The position numbers were made by a program, and so were the translations under genes. DNA of 64,000 bases. Source: Desulfobacteraceae bacterium. Its GTDB lineage: Bacteria > Desulfobacterota > Desulfobacteria > Desulfobacterales > Desulfobacteraceae. This document shows, in pieces, positions 21,337-29,359 of the stretch; within the stretch, counting starts at the first letter, position 1, and each line of letters begins with the position of its first letter. The DNA lies in NCBI GenBank assembly GCA_016743945.1, contig JADGFI010000014.1, forward strand, positions 56,133-120,132. Direction: 5' to 3'. Under the pieces are notes generated by a model that worked only from the letters and a program-made list of their open reading frames with translations, had not been told where the DNA came from and ran no database searches.

Positions 21337-22959
21337 ATGCCGATAAAAGAAAATACACTTATTTTGGATGGGTATTCAATGACCATTGAGGAATTGATGA
21401 CAGTAGGAAATGATCTGTCCATCAAGGTTGAAGTTGATGAAAAAAATTGGCCAAAGATTCGGGATTGCAGGGACCTTGTTGATAAATGGGCCAGTGAAGA
21501 ACGATGCATTTACGGCGTAAATACAAGTTGCGGCGGGTTGGTTGACTATCTTTTGCCCAGAGAGAGGGATAATGATTTTCAAAAAAATCTGGTCCGGAGC
21601 GTTACCACACAGGTGGGAAAACCCTTTGAAGACACTCTTGTTAGAAAATTCATGATTGCCCGGGCCAACTCCCTTTGTCGCGGTTATTCGGGAATTAAGG
21701 AAAAAAATCTTAAAATTTATCTGGATATGATCAACAAGCAGGTCTTTCCCGTTGTTCCCAGAAAAGGATCTTTGGGGACCAGTGGTGATCTAGGCCCCCT
21801 GGGATGTATCGCAAGTGTCGCCTTTGGAGAATGGAAAGCCAAATTTAACGGTAAAGTCATGCCGGGTAAAGAAGCGATGGACGCTGCCGGCGTAGACCTC
21901 ATGTATTTGAATGCCAAGGAAGGCTTGTCCCTGATCAATGGAACCTCAGGCATGGTCGGCCTTGCCTGCACCGTCATCTCCGAAGCAACCAATACACTGA
22001 AAAATTCTGATATTATCGCAGCTTTTGCCATTGAAACCCTCATGGGAAGATATAATCCTTTTGATGTTAGAGTTCATGAACAAAAATATCACCCGGGCCA
22101 GTATGCGACGGCTATGAATCTGACCAAGCTTTTAGCCGGCAGTAAGCTGGCCATTGATGAACAGGAATTGTCTTTGAAACTCCAGACAACACTCAAAGAA
22201 CATAAAGGGGTTTCTGTGGCGGATATTCCCGTTGAAGATGCCTACTCAATCCGATGTACACCCCAGTTTGTAGGGCCGACTAAAGAGGCGGTTCAGCACG
22301 CCCATGAAGTGCTTTTAAGGGAACTCAATTCCAGTAATGATAATCCATTGATATTTACGGAATGGGACACATTTATCCACAATGGACACTTCCACGGCCA
22401 GCCCATCTCATTTGTAATGGATTGCCTCGGCATTGCCATGATCAATCTGGGCGTTGTCAGTGACAGAAGAATTGACCGATTCATGGATGTAGCTCACAGT
22501 ACCGGTTTGCCACCATTTCTGTGTAAAGAAGACACCGGGGTGCGCATGGGCCTCATGGGCGGTCAGTTCATGACAACATCACTAGTCGCTGAGAATAGAA
22601 CCCTTGCAATACCCGCTTCCATCCAGTCCATCACATCAACAGCAGACTTTCAGGATATTGTCAGCTTTGGTCTGATTGCCGGAAGAAAGGCAAGAAAAAT
22701 TGTTGAGAATACCAATCATATTCTGTCCTTTGAATTGTTGTGTGCAGCCCAGGCCGCAGATATCAGAGGGGTTGAAAAACTCAGTCCTGCAGGAAAAATT
22801 ATGCACAAAGCGGTTCGTGAAACCCTTGATTATATGGATTACGATAAGGTTTATATAGATGATATGGAAACCTTGAAATCCAGAATTGAATCAGGCGAAT
22901 TTGTACAACGGGTAGAGGAAGCCGTTGGCGAACTGTTGATTGTTCATACAAGGGATTAA
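21337..22959 (+). CDS. MIO-dependent aromatic amino acid aminomutase/ammonia-lyase, AdmH (phenylalanine aminomutase)-like
   Basis: 540 aa, full length for the HAL/PAL superfamily. The self-cyclising MIO triad is Thr148-Ser149-Gly150 in KGSLGTSGDLGPLG, not the usual Ala-Ser-Gly. As I remember it, this TSG form and the surrounding pattern (YGVNTSCGG near residue 68, NSSNDNPLI, HNGHFHGQ, RRIDRFMD, GLPPFLC, GLMGGQFMT, then TADFQDIVSFG) are those of Pantoea AdmH, a phenylalanine 2,3-aminomutase. The histidase-specific Ser-His pair is absent (Ser88-Val89 here), so this is not a second HutH. The true HutH is at 55951. The predicted reaction is Phe (or Tyr) to its beta-isomer, with a lyase side reaction possible. 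It is the first gene of a run with aminotransferase, Lrp, BKACE, CoA ligase and TRAP genes. Confidence 0.85.
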   Translation: MPIKENTLILDGYSMTIEELMTVGNDLSIKVEVDEKNWPKIRDCRDLVDKWASEERCIYGVNTSCGGLVDYLLPRERDNDFQKNLVRSVTTQVGKPFEDTLVRKFMIARANSLCRGYSGIKEKNLKIYLDMINKQVFPVVPRKGSLGTSGDLGPLGCIASVAFGEWKAKFNGKVMPGKEAMDAAGVDLMYLNAKEGLSLINGTSGMVGLACTVISEATNTLKNSDIIAAFAIETLMGRYNPFDVRVHEQKYHPGQYATAMNLTKLLAGSKLAIDEQELSLKLQTTLKEHKGVSVADIPVEDAYSIRCTPQFVGPTKEAVQHAHEVLLRELNSSNDNPLIFTEWDTFIHNGHFHGQPISFVMDCLGIAMINLGVVSDRRIDRFMDVAHSTGLPPFLCKEDTGVRMGLMGGQFMTTSLVAENRTLAIPASIQSITSTADFQDIVSFGLIAGRKARKIVENTNHILSFELLCAAQAADIRGVEKLSPAGKIMHKAVRETLDYMDYDKVYIDDMETLKSRIESGEFVQRVEEAVGELLIVHTRD

Positions 22960-22973
22960 ACAAGGGGGGATGA

Positions 22974-24320
22974 ATGCCAAACCAGATACCACATCAGATT
23001 GAACAAAAAATCATTGATGGCTACAGGGAAAAGTTTCCCCTTTCCAAGGAGCATCATGACCGCCTGATCAATTATATTCCCGGGGGGGCCACCAGAAGTT
23101 TAAGTTATTTTAAACCCTATCCCCTCCATATTTCCCATGGAAAGGGAGCCTATGTCTATACCCATGAGGGCCATCGTCTTTTGGATGTGACCAATGCCTA
23201 TGGGGCTCTTGTTCACGGGCATGGAGACCCGGACGTGGTAAAGGTGGTTCAAGAAGGTATTGAAAAGGGATCCCAGTATTCAACCCCCACCGAGGGCCAG
23301 TATCGTCTGGCACGTTTGCTCTGTGAAAGAGTACCGGGTTTTGAAAAGGTGAGGTTTGTTAATTCCGGAACCGAAGCAACTCTTTTTGCCATGAGAACGG
23401 CCAGGGCAGTTACCGGTCGGGATAAGATTTTGAAAATGGCAGGCGGCTTTCATGGCACCCATGACAGTGTGGCTGCCTCCACCAAAAAAAATGTGATGAC
23501 CGCCGGCATTCCCGCCGGCATGACCCGGGATATGCTGGAAGTGCCCTTTAATGACGGAGATGCGCTTGAACGGGTGGTTCGGGAAAATGCAGACACCCTA
23601 GCTGCTGTCATCATGGAACCTTTTTTGGGAGCAGGGGGGGTGGTGCTACCGTCCCCCGGGTTTCTTCAACTGGCTCGAAAGGTCACCGCGGCTCATAAGG
23701 TCTTACTGATATTTGACGAGATTTTTTCTTTCCGGGTGGATACCGGTGGATGCCAGAGACGCTTTGGTGTGGTGCCGGATCTCACCTGTGTGGGAAAAGT
23801 GGTGGGCGGTGGCCTTCCCATTGGTGTCTTTGGTGGAAAAAATGAGTATATGAATATTTTTTGCCACGAACATACCAAAAGGCCCTTATATCACTCGGGT
23901 ACTTTCAATGGATATGAAACCGTTATGCAGGCGGGTTTTGCTGCATTATCAAAGTTTGATGAACGAGCGGTGGGCAAGATAAACCGCTTGGGCGACAGGT
24001 TCCAGGCAAGGCTTTTAAAAAGTTTTAAGTCAAATGGATTAAATATTCAGTCCAATCAGATCGGATCTTTGCTGAACCTGCATTTTGTCAACCAGAAAAT
24101 CACCACAGCAGAACAGGTGCACGAATCTGTGGAAGAACTTCACGCCCTGATGCATCTGTCCCTGCTGAACCGTGGGGTGTTTACCATCCCCCGGGGGCTT
24201 TTTATCCTGTCAACGGTGATGAGTGAGTCTGAAATTGACTCGCTTACGGATAAAATAGATGAAACCTTAAAAGAATTGTTGCCATTAATTGAAGAAAAAT
24301 ATAACCATTTACTCCTATAG
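22974..24320 (+). CDS. Class III PLP aminotransferase, beta-phenylalanine aminotransferase-like
   Basis: 448 aa, related to glutamate-1-semialdehyde aminomutase. The PLP-binding Lys is Lys275 in LTCVGKVVGGGLPIG. SGTEATLFAMR and FDEIFSFRV hold the phosphate- and ring-binding residues. The N-terminal GGATRSLSYFKPYPL places Arg41 where, from memory, the Variovorax beta-phenylalanine aminotransferase has its carboxylate-binding Arg41. IPRGLFILS gives Arg407, matching that enzyme's second carboxylate Arg. These features favour a beta-amino acid donor over haem synthesis. Only 14 bases separate it from the aminomutase gene, and AAGGGGGG precedes it. Expected product: a beta-keto acid such as benzoylacetate. 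Confidence 0.85.
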   Translation: MPNQIPHQIEQKIIDGYREKFPLSKEHHDRLINYIPGGATRSLSYFKPYPLHISHGKGAYVYTHEGHRLLDVTNAYGALVHGHGDPDVVKVVQEGIEKGSQYSTPTEGQYRLARLLCERVPGFEKVRFVNSGTEATLFAMRTARAVTGRDKILKMAGGFHGTHDSVAASTKKNVMTAGIPAGMTRDMLEVPFNDGDALERVVRENADTLAAVIMEPFLGAGGVVLPSPGFLQLARKVTAAHKVLLIFDEIFSFRVDTGGCQRRFGVVPDLTCVGKVVGGGLPIGVFGGKNEYMNIFCHEHTKRPLYHSGTFNGYETVMQAGFAALSKFDERAVGKINRLGDRFQARLLKSFKSNGLNIQSNQIGSLLNLHFVNQKITTAEQVHESVEELHALMHLSLLNRGVFTIPRGLFILSTVMSESEIDSLTDKIDETLKELLPLIEEKYNHLLL

Positions 24321-24361
24321 GTGCAGGTATTATTTAATTTAAATATATGAAAGAGGGATAA

Positions 24362-24844
24362 ATGGTTCTGGATAGAATCGACAAAAAAATTTTAAACACG
24401 CTCCAAGTGAATGGGAAAACAACCAATTCCAAGTTATCTAAATTAGTTGGGATATCAGCTCCTGCCACACTTGAACGGGTGAAACGGCTGGAGCTTGCAG
24501 GGGTGATTTCCCATTTTACCGCGGTGGTGGATCCGGAAAAAATTGGGTTTTCCATCATGGCCATCGTGAGTATTTCCTTAAGTTTGAGCAGTCTGTCCTC
24601 GGTGGCCTGCATCAAAGAGAGGTTTCGTGAGATTGATGAAGTGGTGGAATGTTATCAGATTGCCGGTGCCAATGATTTTGTTCTCAAGGTCATTGCAAAG
24701 GATATCAAAAGCTATGGTGGGTTTATGAACGAAAAACTCACCCAGATTGAAGGGATTCAGATTATTAAATCCTCTTTTGTCATTGATAATGTGAAGGAAA
24801 AGAAGATGTTTGTGCTGGATCTTGCAGAAGAGTACAGGGTATAA
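24362..24844 (+). CDS. Lrp/AsnC-family transcriptional regulator
   Basis: 160 aa. The N-terminal helix-turn-helix covers about 4-60 (LDRIDKKILNTLQVNGKTTN, then SKLVGISAPATLERVKRLE). A RAM/AsnC effector domain follows at about 68-150, with VECYQIAGANDFVLKV as its ligand-pocket segment. Such proteins bind amino acids and control their catabolic genes. GAAAGAGGGATAA precedes the ATG. It sits inside the catabolic run, between the aminotransferase and the BKACE gene, and probably senses the imported amino acid or its beta-isomer. Confidence 0.92.
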   Translation: MVLDRIDKKILNTLQVNGKTTNSKLSKLVGISAPATLERVKRLELAGVISHFTAVVDPEKIGFSIMAIVSISLSLSSLSSVACIKERFREIDEVVECYQIAGANDFVLKVIAKDIKSYGGFMNEKLTQIEGIQIIKSSFVIDNVKEKKMFVLDLAEEYRV

Positions 24845-24913
24845 AATCACCGGTACGGGTATCGGGGTTTTTTTGTGTGAATGATTTTTTTTAAAAAAGA
24901 GGAGAGCATCAAT

Positions 24914-25849
24914 ATGGATGATAAGATCATTATAACTGCAGCGATTACCGGCTCAGTCCATATCCCCACCATGAGTGATTATCTTCCCATTACCCCGGAT
25001 GAAATAGTGGAGGATGCGGTACGTGCATGGGAAGCTGGAGCTGCCATCGCTCATATCCATGTGCGGAATCCTAAAACCGGTATGCCCGTGTCGGATCCGG
25101 ATTTGTTTATGGAGGTTCATAGCAAAATCAAATCCCGGTGTAATCTGGTTCTTTTGCCCACAACGGGGGGGGGGATGAACCAGACCACCGAGGAAAAACT
25201 CATTCCCATTAAAAAGCTGGAGCCGGAAATGTGCTCCTTTGATCCGGCTCCCTTTAATTTCGGAATTTTCCAAATTGCCGGCCGGTTTAAAACCTATAAG
25301 CATGAATGGGAAAAAGAGTATTTGGAATTGTGCAAAAATGTGACCTTTCGGCCTACCTTTAACGACGATATTATCTATGCCAAAACATTTCTTGAGATTG
25401 ATACCAAACCGGAATTTGAAATATATGAATTGGGCCATGTCTCCTATGTGAAATGGCTCATGGAGGAAAATTTGGTGAAACTGCCGGTTCATCTCCAATT
25501 TGTATTCGGCCCCATGGTGGGCTGGATGAAGCCTTCTGTCAAACATCTGGTGCTCATCCACGATGAAGCCAAGGAAGTTTTGGGAGAAGACAATTTTACC
25601 TGGTCCGTGGCCGCCGGGGGAAGGTTTCAGATTCCCATTACCACCACCGCCATTGCCATGGGGGCACAAAATGTCCGGGTGGGGCTTGAAGACTCAATTT
25701 ACGCGGGCAGGGGTATCATGGCAAAGGCCAGTGCCGATCAGGTAACCATGATCAAAAATGTGGCAAAGGAAATGAGTCTCGTTCCTGCCACATCAGATGA
25801 AGCAAGGGCGATACTTGGGCTCAAGGGGCTTGATAAGGTTAATTTTTAG
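24914..25849 (+). CDS. Beta-keto acid cleavage enzyme (BKACE, formerly DUF849; Kce-like)
   Basis: 311 aa from the ATG at 24914, with GAGGAG upstream; an ATG at 24881 is in frame but lacks a good site. The N-terminus is IIITAAITGSVH. The metal-binding pair is His47-x-His49 in IAHIHVRNP, and the third metal ligand is probably the Glu of VGLEDSIY. The TTGGGMNQT loop is also typical. BKACE enzymes condense a beta-keto acid with acetyl-CoA and release acetoacetate and the shortened acyl-CoA. Here a beta-aryl-beta-keto acid would give an aryl-CoA such as benzoyl-CoA without ATP. It follows the Lrp gene and precedes a CoA ligase. Confidence 0.9.
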   Translation: MDDKIIITAAITGSVHIPTMSDYLPITPDEIVEDAVRAWEAGAAIAHIHVRNPKTGMPVSDPDLFMEVHSKIKSRCNLVLLPTTGGGMNQTTEEKLIPIKKLEPEMCSFDPAPFNFGIFQIAGRFKTYKHEWEKEYLELCKNVTFRPTFNDDIIYAKTFLEIDTKPEFEIYELGHVSYVKWLMEENLVKLPVHLQFVFGPMVGWMKPSVKHLVLIHDEAKEVLGEDNFTWSVAAGGRFQIPITTTAIAMGAQNVRVGLEDSIYAGRGIMAKASADQVTMIKNVAKEMSLVPATSDEARAILGLKGLDKVNF

Positions 25850-25954
25850 CGTGTCAATTCGTAAAGATTTGGTGAACAGGACAGGGCTCCGGGAAAATAA
25901 TAAGGAGAAAGGCGATATTTAAGACTTAAAAAAATATAAATTAAGGAGAAAATC

Positions 25955-27535
25955 TTGAATTATTCTGGTTATGCTTCAATCCATGCAAGACATATTCCTG
26001 ATAAGGTTTGCCTGATTGAAAGGACCCCGGCTTCCGGGTCCCGGCGAACGTTCACCTGGCGGGAATTTAATGACGAGATCAATCGAACTGCCAATTATCT
26101 GGTACGAGAATTAAAGGTCAAGCATGGGGACTTTGTCATGCACCTCCAGAACAATTCTCTGGAATGGCTGATTACCTATTATGCCATCATCCGTGTGGGA
26201 GCGGTTGTTGTCCCTTTGAATTTCAGATTTGAGGGACCGGATGTCCTGTATGCGGCAGAGGTCTGTAATCCAGATGTTTTTATTTTCGGTTCAGAATTTT
26301 TGGGTGTGGTTCAGCCTATTCAAAATGAACTTGTCTCGATTAAACATTATATCTGCATCGGGGAAAATGTTCCAGAAGACCAGATCGACTTTAAAACGAT
26401 TCAAGGGTATCCCGACATTTCGGATGCCTTGGTTGAAGTGGATAGAGACCATTCCCTTGCCATGATGTTTACTTCGGGTACCACGGGTAAACCCAAACCA
26501 GTTCTTCACACCCATTATTCCTTGAACAATACCGCCATTGGCAACGGCATGAGTTATTTTGTTCAACGAGATGATAATTACCTTATTTTCCTTCCCCTGT
26601 ATCATTCAGGCACCATGTTTTTATGGGCCCCATTTTATGCCACCGGAGCTGTCGGTACCATTATCAGAGATTTTCGGGACCCCCGCTGGATTATTGAAGC
26701 CATTGCCGCAGAAGGCGTAACCGATATGCTTTTTGTGGTTCCCATTGCCATTGCTATTTTAAATGCCATTGAAAAGGGGGAGCTTGATTTGGATGCCTTT
26801 GATCTGTCCTCCTGGAAATACATGGAAATTGGTGCTCAGCCGGTTCCCTTTGATATAATGAAATTGTTGGTTGAAAAGCTGCCCTGTGCTGTGTCCAATA
26901 TCTATGGTATCACCGAGGGCGGCGGCGGCGGCCTCTTTAATCTGTATCCACAAGATGTCCTTACCAAGCCCGGTTCCATCGGCAAGCCCACCTTTGGTGT
27001 TGAGGCAAAGATCGTGGACCCCATGGGCGTTGAATTGCCCGATGAAGAGGTGGGGGAATTGATATTTAAGACCCCCAGAATGATGAAACAATATTATTCC
27101 AATCCTGAAAAAACAGCCGAGGCCTTAAAAAATGATTGGCTTTTTACCGGAGATTTACTAAAGAAAGATAAAGATGGGTATTTTTATATTGTGGATCGCA
27201 TGAAGGATATGGTTACCAGTGGTGGTGAAAATATTTTTCCCGTGGAAATAGAAGATGCCCTCATGGATCATCCCGATATCGATGATGTTGCCTGTATCGG
27301 ATATCCTGATGAGCGATTGGTGGAAATTGTTTTGGCGGTGATTCAGGTAAAAGAGGGCAGACAATTGAGTGAAGATCAAGTTCTAACCTTTGCCAAGTCA
27401 AAGCTTTCTTTGTACAAGGTGCCCCGGAAAATTGTTTTTGATCAGGTACCCCGGAACCCCACCGGGAAATTGATGAAGCCCCAGTTGCGGGAGAAGTTTA
27501 CCGGCCGAAAAGAGGCATTTAAAGCACTTGTTTAA
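25955..27535 (+). CDS. AMP-forming acyl/aryl-CoA ligase (ANL superfamily)
   Basis: 526 aa from a TTG start with AAGGAG six bases upstream. The P-loop-like A3 motif is MMFTSGTTGKPKPVLHTH. A5 is NIYGITEGGGGG, with an unusual run of five glycines where TEXGG is normal. A7 is FTGDLLKKDKDGYFYIVDR followed by SGGENIFPVEIE, and A10 is PRNPTGKLMK with the catalytic Lys. It activates a carboxylic acid through an acyl-AMP. The substrate is not readable from sequence: acetoacetate released by BKACE, an aryl acid, or cinnamate from a lyase side reaction are all reasonable. Confidence 0.88.
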   Translation: MNYSGYASIHARHIPDKVCLIERTPASGSRRTFTWREFNDEINRTANYLVRELKVKHGDFVMHLQNNSLEWLITYYAIIRVGAVVVPLNFRFEGPDVLYAAEVCNPDVFIFGSEFLGVVQPIQNELVSIKHYICIGENVPEDQIDFKTIQGYPDISDALVEVDRDHSLAMMFTSGTTGKPKPVLHTHYSLNNTAIGNGMSYFVQRDDNYLIFLPLYHSGTMFLWAPFYATGAVGTIIRDFRDPRWIIEAIAAEGVTDMLFVVPIAIAILNAIEKGELDLDAFDLSSWKYMEIGAQPVPFDIMKLLVEKLPCAVSNIYGITEGGGGGLFNLYPQDVLTKPGSIGKPTFGVEAKIVDPMGVELPDEEVGELIFKTPRMMKQYYSNPEKTAEALKNDWLFTGDLLKKDKDGYFYIVDRMKDMVTSGGENIFPVEIEDALMDHPDIDDVACIGYPDERLVEIVLAVIQVKEGRQLSEDQVLTFAKSKLSLYKVPRKIVFDQVPRNPTGKLMKPQLREKFTGRKEAFKALV

Positions 27536-27663
27536 GGTGTGACGCAGTTGCCCTGTTCCAAAATTGACCTGTAATTGAGTTGAAAGAACCTATTTGACCT
27601 GCCTTTAGATTGCTGATGCTTTAATATGCTTTAGTTTTACTTAAAATTCCAAAAGTTGAAACC

Positions 27664-27690
27664 AGTGTCGGAACATTTTGTTCGGGCACT
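27664..27690 (+). repeat. Inverted repeat upstream of dctP
   Basis: AGTGTCGGAACA and TGTTCGGGCACT are 12-base arms (10 of 12 pairs) around a TTT centre, 40 bases before the dctP start. It could be an operator for the cluster's regulator or an mRNA hairpin separating the enzyme genes from the transporter genes. No T run follows, so it is not a standard terminator. Confidence 0.5.
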
Positions 27691-27729
27691 GAAACTGATA
27701 AAAACTTTTTAATGGAAAGGAACTTAAGT

Positions 27730-28806
27730 ATGAAAATCCGGACATTGTTACTATTATTGCTTGTTTTAATAGTGGGCTCTTTTATGTTCATTTCTCCTGT
27801 TCTCGCAAAGAAAAAGCCCTCCCTTGACAAATGGAAACCTGATTTTGATTCAAAGAGTGCCAAGTACAAATGTATTGTTTCCAATGTGTCCACTCCGGGG
27901 CTGGTGGGGACGCTGGCCGGTTTTGAAATCCGTGATGAAGTCTGGAAAAGAACAAACGGTAAGATTTATGTGGATTTTAAACCCTACTCCATGCTGGGCG
28001 GCGAGGTCGAAGTTCTCAATATGCTTCAGATGGGTGCGGTTCAGGGAATGGGCGTTTCCTCGGTGGCCTCCACAAACCTGGGACCCAGATTTGGGGTGGT
28101 CAACCTTCCATTTCTTGTGAATTCCTTTGATAACCTTGAAAAATTTATCAATAATAAAAAATTGTTCAATCATTTTCTCATGGCAATGGATCATCAGGGG
28201 ATTACCGGGTTGGATATTACCGGTTACGGCAACTATGGCTGGGCAACAACCGTACCGGTGAGAAACATTGAAGATGCCAAGGCGGTAAGATTTAGAATTG
28301 CGGAAGCTGCTGTGAATCAGCTCAGTTACAGAAACTGGGGATTTAATCCTGTTTCAATGCCATGGCCCGATGTGCCTGTTGCACTGAAACAAGGGGTTAT
28401 CACAGGTCTTGACCATACCATTACGGTCTGCAATGTGACCAAAAAATTTGAAGTTGCCAAGTATTTTACCCAGATTAATTATGCCCAGGGGCTTTTTATC
28501 TGGATTTTTAATAAAGCCTGGTTGGCCAAATTGCCTGCAGATTTAAGAGATGCTTTTGTTTCAAGTGTTCACGATGTCTGCGCTGCCAGCAGGATAAAAT
28601 CTTTGACCGAAGAGAATACCAATATTGAAAAGGCAAAAGCTGCCGGAGTTGAATTCTTTCAGCTTTCCGGTGCTGACATGGCAACTTTATCCCAGCAGAG
28701 CCAGGGAACCTATGCGAAATATGCCCCTGAAATTAATCAGATTTATCCCAATGACACCTATAAACCGGATAATTTTTTGAAAGAAGTTCAGGAATTTTTG
28801 AAATAA
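27730..28806 (+). CDS. dctP: TRAP transporter solute-binding protein DctP
   Basis: 358 aa from the ATG at 27730, chosen because GGAAAGGA lies upstream and the signal peptide then starts correctly (MKIRTLLLLLLVLIVGSFMF, cleavage after SPVLA). The mature part has the DctP pattern: LNMLQMGAVQGMGVSS, FGVVNLPFLV, then AKAVRFRIAEAAVNQL, with the conserved Arg that binds the carboxylate, and GVITGLDHTI. It should deliver a carboxylate-containing substrate to the membrane subunits encoded next. The neighbouring genes suggest an aromatic amino acid or aryl acid. Confidence 0.92.
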   Translation: MKIRTLLLLLLVLIVGSFMFISPVLAKKKPSLDKWKPDFDSKSAKYKCIVSNVSTPGLVGTLAGFEIRDEVWKRTNGKIYVDFKPYSMLGGEVEVLNMLQMGAVQGMGVSSVASTNLGPRFGVVNLPFLVNSFDNLEKFINNKKLFNHFLMAMDHQGITGLDITGYGNYGWATTVPVRNIEDAKAVRFRIAEAAVNQLSYRNWGFNPVSMPWPDVPVALKQGVITGLDHTITVCNVTKKFEVAKYFTQINYAQGLFIWIFNKAWLAKLPADLRDAFVSSVHDVCAASRIKSLTEENTNIEKAKAAGVEFFQLSGADMATLSQQSQGTYAKYAPEINQIYPNDTYKPDNFLKEVQEFLK

Positions 28807-28858
28807 TCGCTTTTAGCGATTATCAATGAATCGTTAATATTTAATCAGGACTTGGTTT

Positions 28859-29344
28859 ATGCTTAGGAAAATGTTCAAAACTATTGATAATGTGGTGAGC
28901 CAGATTGAAGAATGGACACTTTTTATCATTGTTATTGTAGCGCTGTTATCTCTTTTTGCGAATGTGGTATTGCGATACGGGTTTAATTACACCCTGGCCT
29001 GGAGTGAGGAACTGGTTCGTATTGTGATCATTTACTCAACTTTTGTGGGTGCCAGTGTGGCCGTCAAGCAACGGGCAATGATTCGCATTGATGCGGTTGT
29101 ACAGCTTTTTCCAAAGCTTAAGCCGGGTCTGACCGTTTATACCAGTATTCTCATGCTTTTTTTTGCCGGTATGATGGTATATTACGGGTATCAAATGACC
29201 CATTTGCAATACATTACCCATCAAAAAACCATCATCATGCAGATACCGCTTGTGATTGTCTATGCCATCATGCCCGTCATGGGCGTGATGGTCGGTATCC
29301 GAACGGTCCAGGTGATGATTCAAGATTTCAAATCCAGAAAATAA
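28859..29344 (+). CDS. dctQ: TRAP transporter small membrane subunit DctQ
   Basis: 161 aa with four predicted transmembrane helices (about 17-38, 55-72, 90-112 and 128-150). ALLSLFANVVLRYGFNYTLAWSEEL is the typical DctQ signature region, followed by FVGASVAVKQRAMIRID. It pairs with DctM in the inner membrane. The gene lies between dctP and dctM with gaps of 52 and 15 bases. Confidence 0.92.
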   Translation: MLRKMFKTIDNVVSQIEEWTLFIIVIVALLSLFANVVLRYGFNYTLAWSEELVRIVIIYSTFVGASVAVKQRAMIRIDAVVQLFPKLKPGLTVYTSILMLFFAGMMVYYGYQMTHLQYITHQKTIIMQIPLVIVYAIMPVMGVMVGIRTVQVMIQDFKSRK

Positions 29345-29359
29345 AGGGACATTTTCTCC

